From contig OX345646.1 of the NCBI GenBank assembly GCA_947044365.1, positions 5,724,178-5,788,177 of the forward strand: a stretch of 64,000 nt of DNA, read 5' to 3'. Position numbers and translations under genes: made by a program. This document shows, piece by piece, positions 63,960-64,000 of this stretch (its first letter is position 1; every line of letters starts with the position of its first letter). The stretch is from Petrosia ficiformis (taxonomy: Eukaryota; Porifera; Demospongiae; Haplosclerida; Petrosiidae). The notes under the pieces are model-generated. The model was not told the origin of the DNA. It worked only from the letters and a program-made list of their open reading frames with translations, and did no database searches.

Positions 63960-64000
63960 GGTAACTGATAATATTTAAAAAATAAATAAGAGTACATGAG

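Overview
This window looks like nuclear DNA of an early-branching animal, most likely a demosponge. That is inference: the genes are metazoan (akirin, p190-type GTPase/FF proteins, TRIM proteins, OSCP1), intergenic gaps are short, the DNA is AT-rich, and microsatellites, minisatellites and small terminal-inverted-repeat elements are very dense. No long transposon ORF and no bacterial or viral gene was seen. All introns are GT-AG and all reconstructed exon phases close, so most gene models below are complete.

Ten protein genes can be assembled. Left to right: akirin (+, 24-1578); two tandem p190-like GTPase/FF proteins with long proline-rich tails and no RhoGAP domain (+, 1883-10269 and 10468-19562); a 23-exon protein combining RhoGEF (DH-PH), RA and RhoGAP domains (-, 39043-20651); an M1 family type II membrane aminopeptidase with 18 exons (+, 39484-46977); a small MGCC-starting, probably N-acylated helical protein of unknown function (+, 47219-48094); intronless 6-phosphofructokinase (-, 51495-49129); two convergent paralogues with RING, B-boxes, coiled coil, FN3 and an ALK/LTK-like glycine-rich domain (+, 51659-56466; -, 60185-57459); and OSCP1 (+, 60454-63959).

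Genes are arranged largely as head-to-head and tail-to-tail pairs. Three divergent pairs share short 5' regions: RhoGEF-GAP/aminopeptidase (440 bp), PFK/RBCC-A (163 bp, with an NRF1-like palindrome) and RBCC-B/OSCP1 (268 bp). The left third is a neighbourhood of Rho signalling: two p190-like scaffolds with SH3 and SH2 docking motifs sit beside a DH-PH-RA-RhoGAP protein.

The most unusual observations are: the TRIM-FN3-ALK glycine-rich architecture; the combined RhoGEF/RhoGAP; the GAP-less p190 pair; a minisatellite in which an authentic 3' splice site has been amplified about 17 times; at least seven small inverted-repeat element families, two apparently linked to tandem repeats; a dispersed 68-bp satellite with conserved unique flank; a 61-bp near-perfect palindrome beside head-to-head 30-bp arrays; and an akirin whose conserved C-terminal YVS is completed by an 11-nt coding exon.
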